Assembly (NCBI GenBank): GCA_903895005.1
Contig: CAITSH010000352.1
Span: forward strand, 1-28,773
DNA: 28,773 nt
Origin: an uncultured Pseudomonadota bacterium
GTDB taxonomy: Bacteria > Pseudomonadota > Gammaproteobacteria > Burkholderiales > SG8-39
Direction of reading: 5' to 3'
The notes beneath the pieces were generated by a model that was not told the DNA's origin, made no database searches, and worked only from the letters and a program-made list of their open reading frames with translations. Position numbers and translations under genes: made by a program. Below, in pieces: positions 1-8,145 of the stretch (position 1 is the stretch's first letter; each line of letters opens with the position of its first letter).

Positions 1-252
1 CGCCCGATCGAGTATTACAAGATGCTCTACGGTGACACCGCGCTCAATGGCGGCGTCGCGGCGACCAAATGCGGCCACTCGTTTTTCGGCACCGACCATT
101 CGGTATTCGCCACCGACGCGCCGTTTGACGCCGAGGACGGGCGCCTGCTCATCCGCACCACCATCAACGCGATCAACGCGCTCGACATTCCAGAGGCGGA
201 AAAGAAAATGATCCTTGGTGGCAACGCGCGGCGCCTGCTCAAGCTGAACTGA
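1..252 (+). CDS. Amidohydrolase (ACMSD/amidohydrolase-2 family), C-terminal fragment
   Basis: The reading frame is open from the first base, so the gene starts outside the window; only about 83 C-terminal residues are present. The fragment carries the end of the metal-dependent amidohydrolase TIM barrel: a 'GTDHSVFATDAPFD' strand with the late Asp typical of the family's metal/catalytic site, followed by the C-terminal helix ending 'GNARRLLKL', the usual closing motif of 2-amino-3-carboxymuconate-semialdehyde-decarboxylase-like enzymes. Such proteins decarboxylate or hydrolyse small carboxylated substrates in the cytoplasm. It is followed after 40 bases by a dienelactone hydrolase on the same strand, suggesting a shared transcript. 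A second family member is encoded on the minus strand at 5694-6695. The exact substrate cannot be told. Confidence 0.85.
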   Translation, partial: RPIEYYKMLYGDTALNGGVAATKCGHSFFGTDHSVFATDAPFDAEDGRLLIRTTINAINALDIPEAEKKMILGGNARRLLKLN

Positions 253-292
253 TCAAATCGACCCGATTGATATTTAACAGGACCAATCGCCA

Positions 293-988
293 ATGAAGAC
301 TTCAAACATCCAGGTAAAACTCCGCGACGGCACGATGGGTGCCTACCTCGCCGTGCCGGACGGCCCGCCCAAGGGCGCGGTCATCGCCATCATGGAAATC
401 TGGGGCGTCAACGACACCATGCGCATGCATGCCAAGGAATTTGCAGATGCCGGTTTCATCTGCCTCGTGCCCGACCTGTTCTGGCGCCAGGAACCGGGCG
501 TGCAGTTGTCGGATCGCAATCCCGAGGACGTCAAGAAGGCTTTCGACCTGTACTACGACTTCGATTACGACCTTGGCGTGCGTGACATGGAAGACGTTAT
601 GGCCTACCTGAAGACCCTGCCCGAGGGCAACGGCAAGGTCGGCGCCGTCGGCTATTGCCTCGGCGGCAAGCTCTGCTACCTGATGTGCTGCCGCACCGAC
701 ATCGATTGCGCCGTGGCTTATTACGGCACCTATATCGAGCACCGCATCAGCGAGGCCAAGAACCTGCACCGACCCTTCATGCTGCACATGGCGATGAAGG
801 ACCGCTGGGTGCAGGCCGAGGTCAACGAAATGCTCGAGCGCCGCCTGTCGCCCAATCCGCTGGTCACCATCGAGAAATATCCCGAGGCCGACCACGCGTT
901 CGCGCGTCACGGCGGCAAGCCCTACCGCAAGGCCGAGGCCGATCGCTCGCTGGGTCTGTCTGTCGATTTTTTCCGCAAATACCTCTAA
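293..988 (+). CDS. Dienelactone hydrolase family protein (copy 1)
   Basis: 231 aa, normal length for the family. An alpha/beta-hydrolase with Cys nucleophile: the elbow 'GYCLGG' puts Cys at residue 122, with Asp170 ('MKDRW') and His201 ('ADHAF'), almost exactly the Cys123/Asp171/His202 spacing known for Pseudomonas dienelactone hydrolase. The early 'EIWGVNDTMR' segment matches the family's N-terminal active-site loop. Family members hydrolyse dienelactone to maleylacetate in chloroaromatic degradation, but many homologues act on other lactones or esters, so the substrate is unassigned. Cytoplasmic, no signal peptide. The start ATG has AGGA 10 bases upstream. It lies between an amidohydrolase and a MaoC-like gene, in what looks like one operon. 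A second, divergent copy is at 21848. Confidence 0.92.
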   Translation: MKTSNIQVKLRDGTMGAYLAVPDGPPKGAVIAIMEIWGVNDTMRMHAKEFADAGFICLVPDLFWRQEPGVQLSDRNPEDVKKAFDLYYDFDYDLGVRDMEDVMAYLKTLPEGNGKVGAVGYCLGGKLCYLMCCRTDIDCAVAYYGTYIEHRISEAKNLHRPFMLHMAMKDRWVQAEVNEMLERRLSPNPLVTIEKYPEADHAFARHGGKPYRKAEADRSLGLSVDFFRKYL

Positions 989-1002
989 GGCTTTCCGCCT
1001 TA
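986..1002 (+). other. Small hairpin at the end of dienelactone hydrolase 1
   Basis: A 6-bp perfect stem (TAAGGC / GCCTTA) with loop tttcc begins at the stop codon of the preceding gene. No T-tract follows, so it is more likely a weak processing or stabilising element than a true terminator. Low confidence that it matters. Confidence 0.2.
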
Positions 1003-1064
1003 AAACCGTACCCCCATAAACCCATTGCGCCGGGCTTCATGTGCGGCGCAAGTCAAGGATGTCC

Positions 1065-1541
1065 ATGAGCACAGACGTACAAAACCTTCCCACGATGGGA
1101 CAGGGCTTTTACTGGCAGGATCTCACGGTCGGCCAGCGCCTGAAGACCTTTCGCCGCACTATCACCGAGTCGGACCTCGTGGGTTTCATCAACGCCACCG
1201 GCATGCTCGAGGCAATTTTCATCGACGCGGAGTACAGCGAAAAAATGGGCGCCATCAAGGGCCGCGTCGTACCGGCGGCCCTGACCTTTTCGCTCATCGA
1301 GGGCCTGCAGTTCCAGTCGATGATCCAGGGCACCGGACTGGCGATGCTGGAACTGGCCATGAAAGCGCTCGGTCCGGTGTTTGTCGGTGACTCGGTGTGG
1401 GCCACGGTCGAGGTGACCGGCGTGCGACCGACCTCCAAGGACAATCGCGCCATTATTTCCTCGCAGATCGAGGTGTTCAACCAGCACGGCAAGGCGGTCC
1501 TGTCCTACGCCGCTGTGCGCATGCTTGCCGGCCGGCCCTGA
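1065..1541 (+). CDS. MaoC-like hot-dog domain protein (acyl dehydratase family)
   Basis: 158 aa, a single hot-dog domain. The order 'GFYWQDLTVGQRL...RRTITESDLVGFINATG...' is the usual start of MaoC/R-hydratase domains (acyl-CoA hydration/dehydration), and 'GRVVPAALTFSLIEGL' is the hot-dog central helix. However, the hydratase-2 motif, normally G-D-x-N-P-x-H, reads G46-M-L-E-A-I-F52: both the Asp and the His of the catalytic dyad are replaced, so ordinary enoyl-CoA hydratase activity is doubtful. Start: ATG at 1065 has AAGGA 5 bases upstream; in-frame alternatives are GTG 1041 and ATG 1059. It sits 17 bases before a CoA-transferase, which suggests a role with CoA thioesters. Confidence 0.85.
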   Translation: MSTDVQNLPTMGQGFYWQDLTVGQRLKTFRRTITESDLVGFINATGMLEAIFIDAEYSEKMGAIKGRVVPAALTFSLIEGLQFQSMIQGTGLAMLELAMKALGPVFVGDSVWATVEVTGVRPTSKDNRAIISSQIEVFNQHGKAVLSYAAVRMLAGRP

Positions 1542-1558
1542 GCCAAAGGGGATTGTCG

Positions 1559-2794
1559 ATGAGCGCAGCAGCTTCCCCCATGCCCTTGTCAGGGGTTCGC
1601 GTACTCGACCTGAGCCGGATTCTGGCCGGCCCCTGGGCGGCGCAGACCCTGGCCGACCTCGGCGCCGAGGTGATCAAGGTCGAGCACCCGGCCGGCGATG
1701 ACACGCGCGGCTGGGGGCCACCCTTCATGGCCGACCCGTCTTCGGACGGGCGCGGTGACGCCGCTTATTTTTTTGCCGCCAACCGCGGGAAAAAATCCAT
1801 CACCATAGATTTCACCAAGCCCGAGGGTGCGGCGCTGGTGCGCGGCATCGCCGAAAAATCCGACGTGCTGCTCGAAAATTTCAAGGTCGGCGGCCTGAAA
1901 AAATACGGGCTTGATTACGCCACCATGTCCGCGGTCAATCCGCGCCTTGTCTATTGCTCCATAACCGGCTTTGGACAGACCGGGCCTTATGCCACGCGTC
2001 CGGGCTATGACTTTCTGATCCAGGCCATGGGCGGCCTGATGAGCATCACCGGCGAACGCGACGAGCGCCCCGGCGGCGGGCCGCAAAAAGTCGGGGTCGC
2101 GATAACCGATGTCATGACCGGGCTTTACGCCACCATCGGCATCATGGGTGCGCTGCGCAGTCGTGACAGCAGTGGCCGAGGCCAGCACCTGGACCTTGCG
2201 CTGATGGATGTGCAGATTGCGGCGCTTGCCAACCAGGCCTCGAGTTACCTCGCCACCGGCAAGGTGCCTGTGCGCCTCGGTAACGAGCATCCGTCGATTT
2301 CACCCTACCAGTCGCTCCCCGCGAGCGACGGGTTCTTCATTCTTGCTATCGGCAATGACACGCAGTTCAGGAGCTTTTGCGAAACTGCGGGCCACCCGGA
2401 GCTGGCCGATGACGCGCGCTTTCGCACCAACAGCGACCGCGTCGGCAATCGCGACGCGTTGACTGCGCTGCTCTCGGACATCACGCGGCAACGCAAGATC
2501 GACGAGTGGACCGGCGCGATGGAGAAGGCCGGCGTGCCCTGCGGCCCGATCAATTCACTCGACCGGGTGTTTGCCGACCCGCATGTGCGCGCGCGCGGCG
2601 TCCAGGTTGAATTGCAGCATCCGCGTTACGGCGCCGTGCCTTCAGTGGCCAACCCGATCCGCTTTTCGGAAACGCCAATCCAGTACAAGGCCGCGCCGCC
2701 CAACCTCGGTGCCGATACGCGCGGGGTGCTTGAAGGGTTGTTGAACAAGTCTGCGGCCGAGGTTGATGCCTTGTCGCAGGCTGGTGTTATTTAA
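1559..2794 (+). CDS. CaiB/BaiF (family III) CoA-transferase
   Basis: 411 aa, full family length. N-terminal 'LSGVRVLDLSRILAGPWAAQTLADLGAEVIKVE' is the family's Rossmann-like start; 'NRGKKSITIDF', 'ENFKVGGLKKYGLDY' and 'SITGFGQTGPYATRPGYDFLIQAMGG' follow in the normal order. Asp184 in 'AITDVMTGLYA' aligns with the catalytic Asp (Asp169 of formyl-CoA transferase) that forms the acyl-enzyme anhydride. The enzyme moves CoA between carboxylic acids such as succinate and a substrate acid. Start ATG is preceded by AAAGGGGA 6 bases upstream, which makes it preferable to the open frame further upstream inside the MaoC-like gene. Context: probably activates the acid released by neighbouring hydrolases. 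The acid itself cannot be deduced. Confidence 0.95.
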   Translation: MSAAASPMPLSGVRVLDLSRILAGPWAAQTLADLGAEVIKVEHPAGDDTRGWGPPFMADPSSDGRGDAAYFFAANRGKKSITIDFTKPEGAALVRGIAEKSDVLLENFKVGGLKKYGLDYATMSAVNPRLVYCSITGFGQTGPYATRPGYDFLIQAMGGLMSITGERDERPGGGPQKVGVAITDVMTGLYATIGIMGALRSRDSSGRGQHLDLALMDVQIAALANQASSYLATGKVPVRLGNEHPSISPYQSLPASDGFFILAIGNDTQFRSFCETAGHPELADDARFRTNSDRVGNRDALTALLSDITRQRKIDEWTGAMEKAGVPCGPINSLDRVFADPHVRARGVQVELQHPRYGAVPSVANPIRFSETPIQYKAAPPNLGADTRGVLEGLLNKSAAEVDALSQAGVI

Positions 2795-2806
2795 AACAAA
2801 CGTTCC

Positions 2807-2830
2807 CGTGCGCTCGCGTAACCGCGCACG
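2807..2830 (+). other. Intergenic hairpin between CoA-transferase and CocE genes
   Basis: A perfect 7-bp GC-rich inverted repeat (CGTGCGC / GCGCACG) around a 10-base loop lies in the 50-base spacer, ending 14 bases before the first CocE start codon. No T-run follows. It could tune translation or mRNA decay between the two genes; a full terminator is unlikely. Confidence 0.4.
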
Positions 2831-2844
2831 ACAGGACGGGCTCG

Positions 2845-4626
2845 ATGAAACAAGGAGGCGGTTTGAGTACTGCAGGCAAGGATAATCAGGAAAAGCACGA
2901 GATCCGCGACGGTATGCGGATTACCTGGGACGCGCCCATTCCGATGGGCGACGGCGTGGTCATGCGCGCCGATGTGTTCCTGCCCATGGCCGAGGGTAAA
3001 TACCCGGTCATCCTGACTTACGGCCCGTATGGCAAGGGCCTCGCCTTTCAGGACGGCAACACCGCCGCCTGGGAGAGGCTCGTCGAGGGCCACCCGGAAA
3101 TTCTCGAAGGCTCGAGCAACAAGTACCAGTCATGGGAACTGGTCGATCCTGAAAAATGGGTGCCCGACGGTTACGCCGTGGTGCGCGTCGATTCGCGCGG
3201 CACAGGCCGTTCGCCCGGCTTTGTTGATCCGTGGTCGCCGCGTGAGACGCAGGACCTGTATGAATGCATCGAGTGGTCGGGCACGCAGCCGTGGTCCAGC
3301 GGCAGGGTGGGCCTCAACGGCATTTCGTATTACGCCATGAACGCCTGGCAGGTGGCCTGCCTCGCGCCGCCGCACCTCACGGCCATTTGCGCCTGGGAGG
3401 GTTCGTGCGATTATTACCGCGAGGCCACCCACCACGGCGGCATCGTGTCGCGCTTTCTCGACAACTGGTTTCCGCGCGCCGTCCACCGCTCTCAGTACGG
3501 CTGCGGCGAACGCGGCTTTCGCAGCCGCGTGACCGGAGAACTGGTCTGTGGTCCGGAAACACTACCCGAGGACGTGCTGGAAAAAAACCGCATCGACATG
3601 ATCGACTGGATCGTCAGCCATCCGCTCGATGACGCCGCGCACCGCGATCGTTCGCCACAACTCGACAAGGTCACGGTACCGGTGCTTTCGGCCGCCAACT
3701 GGGGCGGAACCGGCCTGCACCCGCGCGGCAACTTCGAGGGCTACCTCGGTGCGGCGTCCAAGCAAAAGTGGCTCGAAGCCCACGGTGGCGCGCACTGGGA
3801 AAGTTTTTACACCAACTACGGCATGGACCTGCAAAAGCGTTTCCTCGGCCATTTCCTGAAGGACGAGGACACCGGCTGGGACAAGCAGCCGCCGGTGCAA
3901 CTGCAGGTGCGCCACCCGGGCGAGAAGTTTGTGCAGCGCGCCGAGAACGAATGGCCGCTGGCGCGCACGCAATGGACGCGGTATTACCTTGACCCCTCGG
4001 ATTGCAGCCTGCGCACCCAGGCACCGAAGGCCGCAACACGCATTGATTACGACACCACCGGCGAAGGTGTGATGTTCCTGTCGCCGCCGATGGCCGCGGA
4101 CCTTGAAATCACCGGCCCGGCGGCGGCGCGCATGATGCTCTCGTCGAGCACGGGCGATGCCGACGTGTTCCTGGTGCTGCGCGTGTTCTCGCCCGACGGG
4201 CGAGAGGTCACGTTTCACGGCTCCAACGACCCGCGCTCGCCCGTTGGCATGGGCTGGCTGCGCGCCTCGCATCGCAAGCTCGACGCCAAACGCAGCCTGC
4301 CACACCGGCCGTATCACACGCACGACGAGGTGCAGCCGCTCACGCCGGGGCAGCCGGTGGGGCTGGATATCGAGATCTGGCCGACCAGCATTGTGGTGCC
4401 CAAGGGATATCGCTTCGGGCTGTCGGTGCGCGGCCGCGATTATGTCTACCCGGGGCCGCCGCTCGTCATTCCCGGCGTGAAATACACGCTCACCGGGGTC
4501 GGGCCCTTCCTGCACGACCACCCCACGGACAGGCCGGACGCCTTGTTCAAGGGCACCAACACGCTGCACTTTGAGCATGGCGAACAGCCTTATGTGCTGT
4601 TGCCGGTGATACCGCCCAAGCCCTAG
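2845..4626 (+). CDS. CocE/NonD family hydrolase (copy 1)
   Basis: 593 aa from ATG 2845. Domains in order: alpha/beta-hydrolase core (about 25-380) and the C-terminal jelly-roll of X-Pro dipeptidyl-peptidase/CocE proteins (about 395-590, ending 'EQPYVLLPVIPP'). Ser161 in 'GRVGLNGISYYAM' is the nucleophile (G-x-S-Y elbow as in cocaine esterase), and His317 in 'HGGAHWESFY' is the likely catalytic His. The place where cocaine esterase has W-Y-D reads N285-W-G-G, so the usual Asp is absent. Members cleave esters or amides. Start is uncertain: ATG 2845 has AGGA 8 bases upstream, but TTG 2863 sits 4 bases after a perfect AAGGAGG and matches the N-terminus of the paralogue on the minus strand. No signal peptide is evident. 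The substrate is unknown. Confidence 0.92.
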   Translation: MKQGGGLSTAGKDNQEKHEIRDGMRITWDAPIPMGDGVVMRADVFLPMAEGKYPVILTYGPYGKGLAFQDGNTAAWERLVEGHPEILEGSSNKYQSWELVDPEKWVPDGYAVVRVDSRGTGRSPGFVDPWSPRETQDLYECIEWSGTQPWSSGRVGLNGISYYAMNAWQVACLAPPHLTAICAWEGSCDYYREATHHGGIVSRFLDNWFPRAVHRSQYGCGERGFRSRVTGELVCGPETLPEDVLEKNRIDMIDWIVSHPLDDAAHRDRSPQLDKVTVPVLSAANWGGTGLHPRGNFEGYLGAASKQKWLEAHGGAHWESFYTNYGMDLQKRFLGHFLKDEDTGWDKQPPVQLQVRHPGEKFVQRAENEWPLARTQWTRYYLDPSDCSLRTQAPKAATRIDYDTTGEGVMFLSPPMAADLEITGPAAARMMLSSSTGDADVFLVLRVFSPDGREVTFHGSNDPRSPVGMGWLRASHRKLDAKRSLPHRPYHTHDEVQPLTPGQPVGLDIEIWPTSIVVPKGYRFGLSVRGRDYVYPGPPLVIPGVKYTLTGVGPFLHDHPTDRPDALFKGTNTLHFEHGEQPYVLLPVIPPKP

Positions 4627-4698
4627 ACCATAGCCTCAACAGACAACAGACTGACCATGACAACAATCAACGCCCGGATCAACGCCAAGGAGGCCATG

Positions 4699-5670
4699 AT
4701 GAATTCCACTTTGTTGAAACGTACTGTGTTCAGTGCGGTGTTGGCCGCACTCTTCCTGCCGCTCGCCGCAGCCGCGCAGGGCTACCCTAACAAGCCCATC
4801 CGCTTCATCGTGCCCTTCCAGGCGGGCAGCGCACCCGACCATATCGCCCGTGTCGTGGGCATGCATATGCAACAGACCCTCGGCCAGCCCATTGTCATCG
4901 ACAACAAACCCGGCGCCCAGGGCGCGATCGCCGCAGCCGAGGCGGCCAAGGCCTCTCCCGACGGCTACACCGTGTTCGGCGGCAACAACACCACGCTTGC
5001 TGCAAACCCCAGCCTGTACAAGAAACTGCCCTACGACCCGGCCAAGGATTTCATTCCAGTGGCGCGCTTTATCACCGGGTCGCTGACGCTGGTGGTGAAA
5101 TCCGATTTCCCGGCGCAAAACACCAAGGAGTTTCTTGCGCTGGTTCGGTCTAAAAAAGGCGCGATGAGCGTCGGCTATGCATCGGCGGGCATGCAGGTGG
5201 CGATGGCCGAGCTCAAAAGCCTGGGCGGCGTTGAGTTGCTAGAGGTGCCCTACAAGGGCGTGCCGCAGGCGGTCAATGATGTGCTGGGCGGGCAGCTGAC
5301 CTTCACCTTCGCCGATAACGCCGTGGCCTTTACGCAGATTCGCGGTGGCAAGCTCAAGGGCTTTGGCATCACCGCGAAAGCACGCACGCAACTGATGCCC
5401 GAAATGCCCTCGCTCGCCGAGGAGATGCCCGGCTTTGACGTCACGGTATGGAGCGGGCTTGCCGTGCCCGCTGGCACGCCGCGTGAAGTCATCGACAAGC
5501 TTTGGGCCGCATCGCAAAAGGCGTTGGCCGCACCAGAGGTGACCAGCCGCCTGATGTCGCTGGGCCTGGAGCCCGCGCTGATGGGCCCCGAGGAATTCGG
5601 CAAGTTCGTCACCGCCGAAACGGCCAAGTGGGCGCGCCAGATCAAGCAGGCCGGCATTCAGCCCGAGTGA
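4699..5670 (+). CDS. Bug/TctC family tripartite tricarboxylate transporter receptor (copy 1)
   Basis: 323 aa periplasmic binding protein. The Sec signal peptide (KR then about 15 hydrophobic residues, cleavage near 'AAAQ-GYPNKP') is followed by the family's opening 'YPNKPIRFIVPFQAGSAPDHIAR', then 'VIDNKPGAQGAIAAAEAAKASPDGYT' and 'YDPAKDFIPVAR', all Bug signatures. Bug receptors bind carboxylates or other small molecules between two lobes. Start: AAGGAGG lies 5 bases before ATG 4699 (2 before ATG 4696); the ATG at 4657 would add 14 residues before the signal. It closes the first operon, 72 bases after CocE. No TctA/TctB membrane partner is nearby, as is common for Bug genes. Confidence 0.95.
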   Translation: MNSTLLKRTVFSAVLAALFLPLAAAAQGYPNKPIRFIVPFQAGSAPDHIARVVGMHMQQTLGQPIVIDNKPGAQGAIAAAEAAKASPDGYTVFGGNNTTLAANPSLYKKLPYDPAKDFIPVARFITGSLTLVVKSDFPAQNTKEFLALVRSKKGAMSVGYASAGMQVAMAELKSLGGVELLEVPYKGVPQAVNDVLGGQLTFTFADNAVAFTQIRGGKLKGFGITAKARTQLMPEMPSLAEEMPGFDVTVWSGLAVPAGTPREVIDKLWAASQKALAAPEVTSRLMSLGLEPALMGPEEFGKFVTAETAKWARQIKQAGIQPE

Positions 5671-5693
5671 TCGGGTGATCTGAATTGGGCGGC

Positions 5694-6695
5694 TTAATCC
5701 AGATGAAACAGGCGGCGCGGATTGTCCTCGGCGATTTGCCGCACTTCGGCGTCGCTGAAGCCGGCGCGCTGCATGCTGCCCATCGGATCGGCGTCGGCCG
5801 GGGGGAAGGAGTCGTCGGTGCCGAGCACGATGCGGTCGGCATGCACGCGGTCCTTCAGGTAACGCAGCGCGGCCGCATCATGCAGGATGGTGTCGTAATA
5901 CATGCGCCGCAGGTAGGCAGAGGGCGCCTCTTTCGCGACAATGCCCGTGGCCTTGTGGTTGCTGCGCTCGTGCATGCAGTCAAAGCGTCCGATCAGGAAG
6001 GGCATCGCGCCGCCGCCGTGCGACAGGATCAGGTTGAGCTTGGGGAAGCGGTCGAGCACGCCGCTCCAGATCAGCGAGCCCACTGCAAGCGTAGTGTCAA
6101 AGGTGTATTGAACCACCTGGTTAAGGGCAAAATGTTTGCTGCGCGGTGTGGGTTGCGGTTGCGTCGGGTGCAGGAACACCGGCACGTCGAGCTCGGAGGC
6201 CGCCGCCCAGTATTCGTCCAGCGGCAGCTCGCCCAGGTTGGTGCCGTCAATGTTGCAGGCGACAACGCCGCCCACGGCACCGAGTTGCTTGACCGAATGC
6301 TCAAGCTCGCGCGCGGCGCTGCCCGCATCGGGCATGTGCCCGGATGCCAGCATGGAAAAATGCGCCGGATGTGCGTGGCACAAGCCGGCGAGCGATTCGT
6401 TCATCAGGCGGTGCCAGGCCGTGCCCTGGTCGGTGTTCAGGCCGTGGCCGAACACGTCAACCCAGCCAGACAGCACCTGCCGGTCAACGCCCTGCTTGCG
6501 CATCGATTCGATGCGCGTTTCGGGCGCCTCGAGCAGGCGCGGGAAAAACGGCCGGCACTTGAGGCCGTAGTGAAAGTTCAGGCAGTAACAGGCGGGCGGA
6601 TTTTCAACCACATCGATGCCGTAGCGCGCGCCTTCGGCTTGCAGTTTTTTGACGGTGCGCGGCGGAACGTAGTGGGCGTGTGCGTCAATGGGCAT
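5694..6695 (-). CDS. Amidohydrolase family protein (ACMSD-like)
   Basis: 333 aa. Starts 'MPIDAHAHYVPP', with the family's His-x-His metal ligands at residues 5 and 7. A later 'VPVFLHPTQP' His, 'LNLILSHGGGAMPFLIGRFD' and 'IVLGTDDSFPP' supply the remaining metal/catalytic positions of the amidohydrolase-2 (2-amino-3-carboxymuconate-semialdehyde decarboxylase) barrel; it ends 'DNPRRLFHLD'. Such enzymes perform non-oxidative decarboxylation or hydrolysis using one Zn. The ATG at 6695 was chosen because the HxH motif normally lies just after the start; the frame stays open 28 codons further upstream but without family similarity. The ribosome site is weak (GAGA). It is convergent with the Bug gene (23-base gap) and divergent from the TRAP receptor. 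The gene fragment at window start is a relative. Confidence 0.92.
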   Translation of the reverse strand: MPIDAHAHYVPPRTVKKLQAEGARYGIDVVENPPACYCLNFHYGLKCRPFFPRLLEAPETRIESMRKQGVDRQVLSGWVDVFGHGLNTDQGTAWHRLMNESLAGLCHAHPAHFSMLASGHMPDAGSAARELEHSVKQLGAVGGVVACNIDGTNLGELPLDEYWAAASELDVPVFLHPTQPQPTPRSKHFALNQVVQYTFDTTLAVGSLIWSGVLDRFPKLNLILSHGGGAMPFLIGRFDCMHERSNHKATGIVAKEAPSAYLRRMYYDTILHDAAALRYLKDRVHADRIVLGTDDSFPPADADPMGSMQRAGFSDAEVRQIAEDNPRRLFHLD

Positions 6696-7008
6696 GTGGA
6701 AGTTCTCGGTAGCAGAGGAAAAATGTTTTGTGACGCAGCTGCAGGCAATACAAGGCAACGCAGGAATGCCGAGCCGCAATTCAATCGGAGTGTAACTTTT
6801 TCATGAGAAGTTGGTGAGTTGTTTTTCACGCGTCGCGCGCCTCCGGCCAGAGGGAAATTCATCTCCGGCTGCGTTGCGTGCACACGGGCTTTATGACATT
6901 CTTTTGCAGTCCCAAAAAACAAACGCCCGGGCGTCTGCGGTACCTGAATCGAGCGCAGTACCCGTGAGGGCCGTCCCGGTAATTCAATCCCCCAGGAGGA
7001 ACCAAGCA
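6696..7008. other. 313-base divergent intergenic region (amidohydrolase / TRAP receptor)
   Basis: No convincing gene lies here; the ORFs crossing it extend the flanking genes in frame or are shadows. It should hold the promoters of both divergent units, but I see no clear sigma-70 pair. It contains a 12-bp perfect palindrome (6923-6934) and a nearly repeated 8-mer (GCGGTACC at 6937, GCAGTACC at 6955), and a strong AGGAGGA ribosome site 8 bases before the receptor ATG. Confidence 0.5.
6923..6934. promoter_or_regulatory. Candidate operator: 12-bp perfect palindrome
   Basis: The sequence ACGCCCGGGCGT is fully self-complementary and is preceded by an A-rich stretch. It lies 75 bases upstream of the TRAP receptor start, with the GCGGTACC/GCAGTACC direct repeat just downstream (18-base offset, 6937-6962). 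The position fits a regulator site or mRNA leader structure; which one is not known. Confidence 0.3.
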
Positions 7009-8091
7009 ATGAAAGCACCGTTTAAGTTTGCGAAATCTGCTCTAGCAGCAGTCGTATTTTCCGTCGGCACCGCCGGTATGTCGCTGGCGCAGGCCGATAC
7101 CTTCAAGGTCACGTTCAGCGCCGGACACGGCACGCAGTTGCCCTGGATACGCATGATCAAGGAGTTCTACATGCCCGAGGTGGACAAGCGCCTGCTCGCC
7201 GCCGGCGGCAAGCACTCCATTGCCTGGAACGAGGCCTTCGGCGGCACGCTCGCCAAAATCGGCGGCGAACTCGACGCGGTGGAGAACGGCATTTCCGAAA
7301 TGGGCTTTGTCTACACCATTTTCGAAGCGGCCAAGCTGCCGCTGCTGGCCGTGCCGTTCATGGCGCCCTTTGGCAGCGACGACCCGCGCGTGGTGAGCAA
7401 GATCATCACTGAAATGCACGATGAAATGCCGGAGATGGCGGGTCAATGGCTGCGCCACAAGCAGATTTTCCTCGCTGCGGTCTCCACCGACACCGACTAC
7501 ATACTCACGACCTTCCCGGTGAACTCCCTCGCCGACCTCAAGGGCAAGAAAATGGGCGCCTCGGGTCCACTGTCGTTATGGGCTGCCGGTGCCGGCGCGG
7601 TTCCGGTTCAGGGCGACTTTGCCACGCACTTCAACAACATCAAGACCGGCGTGTATGACGGGCTGATCGCCTTCACCACCGGGATGTATCCGGCCAAACT
7701 GCACCAGGTCGCCCCCACCGCCACGCGCATCGACCTTGGTTCCATGACCATCGGTGCGCTGAGCATCAACAAGGCCTTCAACGACAAACTGCCACCCGAG
7801 GTGCAAAAGGTGATCAAGGACGTCGGCCGGGAGTACACGGTGAAGATCGCCGATCAACTAATGACCCTCGCCGCCGGCTTTGAGAAAAAAATGGCTGAAG
7901 AGGGTGCAAAGTTCACCAAGCTCCCCGCGGAAGAGCGCAGGAAATGGGCGACCACGATGCCCAACATTGCCAAGAACTGGGTCGAGACCAATGAGAAACG
8001 CCAGGTTCCGGCCGGCAAGGTGTTGAACACTTATATGAAAAAGTTGCGCGATAACAACGTGCAGCTGGTTCGTGACTGGGACAAGAACTAA
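7009..8091 (+). CDS. TRAP transporter substrate-binding protein (DctP family)
   Basis: 360 aa periplasmic receptor. A signal peptide (Lys-rich start, hydrophobic core, cleavage near 'SLAQA-DTF') precedes a DctP fold: 'GELDAVENGISEMGFVYTIFEAAKLPLLAVPFMAPFG', 'DLKGKKMGASGPLSLWAAGAGAVPV' and 'IKTGVYDGLIAFTTGMYPAKLHQVAP' are the ligand-binding and hinge segments of the family. TRAP receptors usually bind carboxylates, with an Arg contact. Start ATG 7009 has AGGAGGA 8 bases upstream; a longer frame reaching back to 6811 has no ribosome site and would bury the signal peptide. Next genes are the two permease subunits, after a hairpin-bearing 128-base gap. The ligand is unknown. Confidence 0.95.
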   Translation: MKAPFKFAKSALAAVVFSVGTAGMSLAQADTFKVTFSAGHGTQLPWIRMIKEFYMPEVDKRLLAAGGKHSIAWNEAFGGTLAKIGGELDAVENGISEMGFVYTIFEAAKLPLLAVPFMAPFGSDDPRVVSKIITEMHDEMPEMAGQWLRHKQIFLAAVSTDTDYILTTFPVNSLADLKGKKMGASGPLSLWAAGAGAVPVQGDFATHFNNIKTGVYDGLIAFTTGMYPAKLHQVAPTATRIDLGSMTIGALSINKAFNDKLPPEVQKVIKDVGREYTVKIADQLMTLAAGFEKKMAEEGAKFTKLPAEERRKWATTMPNIAKNWVETNEKRQVPAGKVLNTYMKKLRDNNVQLVRDWDKN

Positions 8092-8145
8092 GTCGAAAAG
8101 GCGGCTGGCTGCGCGTATTGTTGCACCGCTGTTCCTTGTTTTGAA

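Noticed and set aside
5685..6806. 373-codon plus-strand frame
   Set aside because: Exactly antisense to the ACMSD-like amidohydrolase, which has clear metal-binding motifs. No family similarity in the plus-strand product.
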